NCBI RefSeq assembly: GCF_900176505.1
Contig: NZ_FWYB01000007.1
Span: 227,407 to 291,406, forward strand
DNA length: 64,000 nucleotides
From: Pedobacter nyackensis
GTDB lineage: Bacteria > Bacteroidota > Bacteroidia > Sphingobacteriales > Sphingobacteriaceae
Direction of reading: 5' to 3'
Part shown: positions 59,627-64,000 of the stretch, piece by piece
How positions within the stretch are numbered: the first letter of the stretch is position 1
How the letters are laid out: each line of letters opens with the position of its first letter
Program-made: the position numbers and the translations under genes
The notes under the pieces: model-generated
The model's input: only the letters and a program-made list of their open reading frames with translations
The model's database searches: none
Told to the model about the DNA's origin: nothing

Positions 59627-60058
59627 TTATAGAATAGTTTTGATCATAATAAAATGCGGCCCTATTTCAGGCACCTCAAATTCCCCGGAAATCACCTCAA
59701 ATCCCAGCTTTTCATAAAAGCCGACAGCAGAAGCCCGGGCATGACACCAAATATAAGAAGCATTAGCAGATCTCAACTCATTAATTGCAAATTTTATGAG
59801 GTCCGCGCCATATCCTTTACCAGAAAAAGCCGGATCTGTTGCCATACCACGCAATCTAAATCCTCCTGCACCCCTTTCGGCATAATCTTCAGGAAAAAAA
59901 GTAGCTATTGAGACCAACTTATCTTCAACATAGCAGCCCAAATGAAAATTACCTTCAATTTCATCGGTCGGAAATACACATTTATCAAACCCTGCATTAT
60001 TCCTTAGCACCCGATTTCTCAAATCAAGCGTTTCGGCTGTTGAAATATATTTAACCAT
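59627..60058 (-). CDS. GNAT-family N-acetyltransferase
   Basis: I start at the ATG at 60058 (143 residues); the frame extends four codons to a TTG. The acetyl-CoA binding motif LRGMATDPAFSGKGYGADLI and the C-terminal WCHARASAVGFYEKLGFEVI mark a GNAT enzyme. The substrate is unknown. It overlaps the end of gap by 8 bp and precedes pgk, so it is inserted in a glycolytic operon. Confidence 0.9.
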   Translation of the reverse strand: MVKYISTAETLDLRNRVLRNNAGFDKCVFPTDEIEGNFHLGCYVEDKLVSIATFFPEDYAERGAGGFRLRGMATDPAFSGKGYGADLIKFAINELRSANASYIWCHARASAVGFYEKLGFEVISGEFEVPEIGPHFIMIKTIL

Positions 60059-61046
60059 AGTTTTTCTCAATTTTTTGTACTAAATCAACCAGTCTGGCAG
60101 AATATCCCGACTCGTTATCATACCAGCCAACTACTTTTACCAGATCTCCAACTATAGAAGTTAGCTGAGCATCAAAAATACAAGAGTGTGGGTTATCCAA
60201 TATATCAACAGAAACGATAGGATCTTCTGTATATTCTATGATTGCGTTAAACCCATTTTCAGCTGCTTTTTTAAAAGCGGCATTAATTTCTTCTTTAGTA
60301 GTCGTTGATTTTAATATACAGGTAAAATCGGTTAACGAACCGTTCAATACTGGCACCCTGATTCCGGCACCACCCAATTTACCTTCCAGATGAGGGAATA
60401 TATTGGTTATAGCTTTAGCAGCTCCGGTACTTGTAGGGATAATAGAGGCAGAAGCTGCTCTGGCTCTGCGCAAATCTTTATGTGGTGAATCATGTAGGTT
60501 CTGATCACCTGTCATGGAATGCACAGTTGTAATGTATCCATCCAAAATCCCCCAATTATCGTCCAATATTTTAACCATTGGCGCAACGTTATTGGTTGTA
60601 CAGGATGCATTTGAAAGTATCGGCGAACTCAGATCTATTTCCGTATCATTAACGCCAAGCACGACCATCGGTACATCCTTATCAGCAGATGGTGCAGATA
60701 TCAATACTTGTTTTGCTCCGGCTTTTAAATGAAGTTCTGCAGCAGCCCTGGCGGTAAACTTACCGGTCGACTCCAGTACAAGATCAATCCCTAAATCAGC
60801 CCAGGGTAACTCTTCTGGCTTAGCCTTACGATATACTAATATTTTTTTTCCGTTAATAATCAGGCTATCTCCTTCATGACTTACCTCTCCTTTAAACCCA
60901 CGGTGAACCGTATCGTATTTAAAAAGGTGAGCCAAAGTAGCCGGATCACCAAGATCATTTATGGCAACAACATCGATGTTTCTTTCAATTGCAGTACGTA
61001 AAAAAACGCGTCCAATCCTTCCAAAACCATTAATCGCTAATTTCAT
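60051..61046 (-). CDS. gap: Glyceraldehyde-3-phosphate dehydrogenase
   Basis: This 331-residue tetrameric enzyme oxidises glyceraldehyde-3-phosphate with NAD(P). It has the Rossmann motif INGFGRIGRVFLR, the catalytic Cys in NASCTTNNVAP, the catalytic His in TVHSMTGDQN, and GAAKAITNIFP. Length is normal. A CAAAAATA element just upstream reads TATTTTTG on its strand and fits the -7 consensus. Confidence 0.97.
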   Translation of the reverse strand: MKLAINGFGRIGRVFLRTAIERNIDVVAINDLGDPATLAHLFKYDTVHRGFKGEVSHEGDSLIINGKKILVYRKAKPEELPWADLGIDLVLESTGKFTARAAAELHLKAGAKQVLISAPSADKDVPMVVLGVNDTEIDLSSPILSNASCTTNNVAPMVKILDDNWGILDGYITTVHSMTGDQNLHDSPHKDLRRARAASASIIPTSTGAAKAITNIFPHLEGKLGGAGIRVPVLNGSLTDFTCILKSTTTKEEINAAFKKAAENGFNAIIEYTEDPIVSVDILDNPHSCIFDAQLTSIVGDLVKVVGWYDNESGYSARLVDLVQKIEKNYG

Positions 61047-61068
61047 TTTGCTCGTCTAAATATGCGCG

Positions 61069-61076
61069 CAAAAATA
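61069..61076 (-). promoter_or_regulatory. -7 element of the gap promoter
   Basis: The minus strand reads TATTTTTG, a perfect TAnnTTTG, 22 bp upstream of the gap ATG. No TTG is found at the proper -33 distance. Confidence 0.5.
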
Positions 61077-61103
61077 CCTATATTCTTTAAGGTAGAGGTA
61101 GTT

Positions 61104-61709
61104 TTATTGTTTTTTGACTTCAGTTAGTCTTTTTTTCTGATTTTTAAGTCTGCTTTCGATCCGTTTTTGTTTCGCTTCATCTTCTACAGGCATAACCTTC
61201 TCATTTTTGCTGATCCATTCTTCATATTGTAAGGCCTGGTAATCAGCATCAAATACATTGTCCAGGACTTCAAAACGACGAATCTCCTTAGCTATAGGCT
61301 GAAGTACGGCATCAACAGGAGTTTGCCAATCTTCCCAAACATGGGCAATAAGTAACCACTTCCCATTGGGGATACTATCCGAAACGACATCGAGATAATC
61401 AGACCTTTTTTCTGCTTTTAAAGTCTCACCTGCCGAACCGGCAATCATACCTCCTGCTATGCCAACGATAAAGCCAAGCGGTCCGGCCAACAGTCCAATC
61501 AGTCCACCAACTAATCCTCCACCTACCATACCAGCCCCTTCTTCCTTATCCTTTGCAGACTTGATTGATGTTTCACCGGCATCATTCTTAGTTAGCAAAT
61601 ACGACTCACCTAAGGACAAATCATGGATCAGATCCAACTCTTGTAAAGCCTTTAGCCCTTTAAACGCATCAACTTCATTATCAAATATCGCATGAATTAT
61701 CTTTTCCAT
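61104..61709 (-). CDS. DUF1269-like glycine-zipper membrane protein
   Basis: I start at the ATG at 61709 (MEKIIHAIFDNEVDAF, 201 residues); upstream residues are not family-like. The N-terminal region has the DUF1269/general-stress pattern. A central glycine-zipper segment (GGGLVGGLIGLLAGPLGFIVGIAGG region, about 62-90) could insert in the membrane. The C-terminus is Lys-rich. Proteins of this type are linked with stress and membrane insertion, but the function is not established. It is flanked by a hairpin upstream and by gap downstream. Confidence 0.75.
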   Translation of the reverse strand: MEKIIHAIFDNEVDAFKGLKALQELDLIHDLSLGESYLLTKNDAGETSIKSAKDKEEGAGMVGGGLVGGLIGLLAGPLGFIVGIAGGMIAGSAGETLKAEKRSDYLDVVSDSIPNGKWLLIAHVWEDWQTPVDAVLQPIAKEIRRFEVLDNVFDADYQALQYEEWISKNEKVMPVEDEAKQKRIESRLKNQKKRLTEVKKQ

Positions 61710-61742
61710 TGTACATTCCTTAATAGTGTTTACGGTTAATAA

Positions 61743-61769
61743 GACAAACAAAAAGCGCCTTTGTTTGTC
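61743..61769 (-). terminator. Hairpin between the M1 peptidase and the DUF1269-like gene
   Basis: GACAAACAAA (61743-61752) and TTTGTTTGTC (61760-61769) form a perfect 10-bp stem with a 7-nt loop, 42 bp past the M1 stop. On the minus strand the tail is TTATTAACC, a poor T tract, so an operator for the next gene is also possible. Confidence 0.5.
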
Positions 61770-61810
61770 GAAATCCCCATACAGCTGTTAAATACAATCA
61801 AAAAAAGCAA

Positions 61811-63394
61811 TTACTGAAACTTACCTTCCTGATTTAGCAATTGAAAATACCTGTCTAAATTAGTCCCCAGCGATTGTTCAAAAGCGGCCTTCAAATCCGT
61901 CGGCTGTGGATGCTTATCTTTCCATAGGTTAAAATAAAGCTTAAAAGCATTATCCATCTTCTCCCTGCCAATACCATCCTCCAATATATACAACCACAAT
62001 GCAGCTTTCAAATAAGAAGCGGTACTATACTCATCGGATGACTTAAACTTATCTGAAGGCAAATCAATAGCCGATTGCATCGGAATTCCACTTAATGCTC
62101 CGTAAATTGAGCGTAAAAACTCTTTGACAGGCAAGGCCTGAACCTCTATAGGAATAGCATCACCAAATATTGAATTCGACCTATACTTCTCCGCTTCATA
62201 CCTAAACTGGAAATAAGTATTCAATCCCTCATCCTGCCAGGCATGCTTTCTTTCGTTGCTTCCAAGCATACTCATAAACCAGTTGTGCCCAACCTCATGT
62301 GCAATCACTGCATCCAACGATTCTTTTTTGGCATCCGGACTGGTAATTAAAGTAATTGTTGGATATTCCATTCCACCGCTCGAATTGTTTTTCGGGCCTT
62401 CTACCACTTGTACCACAGGGTATTCATACTCCCCGATCCATTTACTATATCGCTTAACTGCATCCTTTGCGTAATCAATACTGTAATTCCATAGCGTACT
62501 GTCCCTATTGTGATAATAGGTAAAAGCATCCACCACTTTACCTGACTCCAATTTTAAGGTGTCATATTGAATCACAAAATCTTTATCAGCAAACCAGGCA
62601 AAATCAGGCACATTCGAAATTTTATAATTCAGCTTTTTAAGCCCTTTTGCATTTTTAGCGACATACAGCGCCGGTTTAGCAGTTCTGTTGCCCGTATTTT
62701 TTGCACCAATACTTTTATAAGTAGCTAACTCATCTGCATTTTGTAAAACACCTGTTGCCCCTACCACATAATTAGCCGGAACCGTAATATTGACATCAAA
62801 CGAAGCATAATCACTATAAAACTCACCCATATCGAGGTAAGGAAATTCATGCCAGCCACTCTTATCAAATACAGCAGGCTTAGGGTACCACTGACAAATC
62901 ATAAACTCACCATCAGCAAATCCAGATCTGGAGAAATATGAAGGCAACTTCACTTTAAAATCAGTAGTAATCGTAACCGAATCACCAGGCTTCAAAGCTG
63001 TCGGCAACTTTACTTTGATGATATCTATGTACTGCGGATTTGGATGAGCCTCGGTAGTCGCAATTTTTCCGTTAACCTTAAAATTCAAACCTTCTATACT
63101 TCCATGAGTATATTTCTCCAACTTCCCCGCTCTTGTTGTATCATTTTTCAGCTGCTGAAACAATGCTGTATTTTCATTTTTATAGGCATTTGGCCAAATA
63201 TGAAACCAAATAAAATTCAGACTTGATGGCGAATTGTTTTTATATACAATCTTTTCGAATCCCTTTAATGATTTCTCCTGGTCGTTTAATGCGACATCGA
63301 TTTTATAGCTCACTTTCTGCTGCCAATATTTCTCCTGAGCAAAAATAACGGAGCTTAAAAATATCAGGGCAATGGTCAAATATTTCTTCATCAA
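61811..63394 (-). CDS. M1-family zinc metallopeptidase
   Basis: The 527-residue protein has a signal peptide (VIFAQ, about residue 20), an N-terminal beta domain and a gluzincin catalytic domain. It shows the exopeptidase-type GGMEYP (340-345), zinc ligands H366 and H370 with catalytic E367 (HEVGHNW), and a third zinc ligand E389 (DEGLNTYF). It is shorter than classic aminopeptidase N, lacking the large C-terminal helical domain, which is common for secreted Bacteroidetes M1 enzymes. It likely trims peptides in the envelope. Confidence 0.93.
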   Translation of the reverse strand: MMKKYLTIALIFLSSVIFAQEKYWQQKVSYKIDVALNDQEKSLKGFEKIVYKNNSPSSLNFIWFHIWPNAYKNENTALFQQLKNDTTRAGKLEKYTHGSIEGLNFKVNGKIATTEAHPNPQYIDIIKVKLPTALKPGDSVTITTDFKVKLPSYFSRSGFADGEFMICQWYPKPAVFDKSGWHEFPYLDMGEFYSDYASFDVNITVPANYVVGATGVLQNADELATYKSIGAKNTGNRTAKPALYVAKNAKGLKKLNYKISNVPDFAWFADKDFVIQYDTLKLESGKVVDAFTYYHNRDSTLWNYSIDYAKDAVKRYSKWIGEYEYPVVQVVEGPKNNSSGGMEYPTITLITSPDAKKESLDAVIAHEVGHNWFMSMLGSNERKHAWQDEGLNTYFQFRYEAEKYRSNSIFGDAIPIEVQALPVKEFLRSIYGALSGIPMQSAIDLPSDKFKSSDEYSTASYLKAALWLYILEDGIGREKMDNAFKLYFNLWKDKHPQPTDLKAAFEQSLGTNLDRYFQLLNQEGKFQ

Positions 63395-63691
63395 TAATAT
63401 TTTTTGTTGAAGATCATAAATTTTGAGGATCTGAAAGCATTGAAAAGTATTTATTTCAAAAAATTACGTCCACCTGTCCTTAAAAAAGAAAAGTAACAGG
63501 GCTTTGTTTGCCTTCGAAAAAACAGCTAGTATTAACCACTCAAAATCCAACTAAAGTCCAACTATTTATAGGGAAAGTTGGAGTATAGTTGGAGTTTAGT
63601 TGGACTATAGTTGGACTTTTCTCCTTAGCTGCACCTTAACGGTCTTATCCGTCTATAACTTTACAGTTTTTGAGAAAAAACTAAGTTTTCG
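63395..63691. other. Intergenic region with an 11-bp repeat cluster
   Basis: About 300 bp with no supported gene. The left part (63395-63540) is AT-rich and upstream of the M1 peptidase; no consensus promoter was found. The right part holds the 11-bp repeats at 63546-63619 and probably the left end of the insertion sequence, whose exact boundary cannot be set from one side. Confidence 0.6.
63546..63619. repeat. 11-bp phased repeats: two inverted and four direct copies of AGTTGGA
   Basis: AGTTGGA starts at 63576, 63587, 63598 and 63609, giving four tandem 11-bp units ending 63619. TCCAACT, its reverse complement, starts at 63546 and 63557, also 11 bp apart. The outer arms AAAGTCCAACTAT and ATAGTTGGACTTT form a long inverted repeat. 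They lie 70-150 bp upstream of the transposase start. Confidence 0.85.
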
Positions 63692-64000
63692 ATGAACAAA
63701 GAAGTAATGGCAAGGTTAGATTATCCTGCAGAATTTAAAGAAAAATTGATAGAGCTGGTCGTCTACCAGAATCAATCCACAGCAGCTGTTGTAAAAAAGT
63801 ATGGATTACCAAACACCTATATTCTAACCAATTGGGTTAACCGGTATAAGAAGAAATTAGAGAAAGGAGCTGTAACTTTAACTCCTATGGAAAAGCCAAA
63901 AACTAAAGACACCGCAGAGTTAAAAAAGCGCATAAAGGACTTGGAAAAGGCCTTGGAGAAAGCGAATGTGCTAATTTACGGCCTGAATTCAATGATTGAT
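63692..64000 (+). CDS. IS3-type transposase OrfA (partial, runs off the window)
   Basis: An open frame from ATG 63692 runs 103 codons to the right edge without a stop. The N-terminus has a helix-turn-helix (FKEKLIELVVYQNQSTAAVVKKYG, then TYILTNWVNRYKK). It is followed by a leucine-heptad coiled coil (AELKKRIKDLEKALEKANV), the layout of OrfA in IS3-family elements. OrfB with the DDE domain would lie outside the window. It may be an intact or broken element. Confidence 0.8.
   Translation, partial: MNKEVMARLDYPAEFKEKLIELVVYQNQSTAAVVKKYGLPNTYILTNWVNRYKKKLEKGAVTLTPMEKPKTKDTAELKKRIKDLEKALEKANVLIYGLNSMID

Noticed and set aside
63546..63619. Possible CRISPR array
   Set aside because: The repeat unit is 11 bp with no unique spacers, and no cas genes are present.

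Overview
The window looks like a chromosome segment of a Sphingobacteriaceae bacterium, most probably Pedobacter or a close relative. Support for this: low-to-moderate GC; SusC/SusD and FecR/ECF-sigma gene sets; TlpA proteins with DUF4369-like N-termini; Bacteroidetes promoters of the TTG-N19/20-TAnnTTTG type (clearest at 9760-9789 and 42362-42392); few Shine-Dalgarno sequences; and a Bacteroidetes-order dcw cluster. This assignment is inferred from gene content. No rRNA or tRNA gene was recognised.

Region 1 (1-9636, minus strand) is a nutrient-uptake locus under cell-surface signalling: ECF sigma factor, FecR anti-sigma factor, a SusC receptor with an N-terminal signalling (STN) domain, a SusD lipoprotein, a TlpA-type thioredoxin and a second thioredoxin-fold protein cut by the left edge. 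Region 2 (9819-12842, plus) has an orphan lipoprotein with a textbook promoter and a secreted M3 peptidase whose leader can fold over its start codon. Region 3 (12883-16628, minus) is a five-gene unit: ECF sigma factor, an apparent dual-membrane-spanning anti-sigma factor (inner-membrane helix, long linker, outer-membrane barrel), YceI, a DUF5777-like barrel and a Rieske lipoprotein. Region 4 (16720-24106) is a second sigma/anti-sigma pair (the anti-sigma carries periplasmic TPRs), facing a divergent lipoprotein, a PKD-domain barrel protein and an exported CHAT (caspase-like) protein.

Region 5 (24081-31538, minus) has glgB overlapping the CHAT gene tail to tail, a GH31 alpha-glucosidase and a stand-alone TonB receptor. 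Region 6 (31692-42327) is mixed: penicillin acylase family enzyme, small membrane protein, LuxE-like acyl-protein synthetase, tyrS, an AcpH-like protein, ligA, dapA, a 58-residue histone H1-like protein, and an alpha-oxoamine synthase resembling serine palmitoyltransferase. Region 7 (42497-58188, minus) is the dcw cluster in the order mraZ-rsmH-ftsL-ftsI-murE-mraY-murD-ftsW-murG-murC-ftsQ-ftsA-ftsZ, mostly with overlapping genes. It has a probable MraZ operator upstream and three DnaA-box matches between ftsA and ftsZ. Region 8 (58389-63394, minus) has gap-GNAT-pgk, a DUF1269-like protein and an M1 peptidase. The right edge holds an 11-bp repeat cluster and the start of an IS3-type transposase gene.

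The most interesting parts are the two sigma/anti-sigma envelope modules in regions 3 and 4. One contains a protein that appears to span both membranes; the other pairs envelope signalling with a periplasmic caspase-like protein. Several intergenic structures (dcp leader hairpin, mraZ operator, ftsA-ftsZ DnaA boxes, 11-bp repeats) are also specific enough to test.
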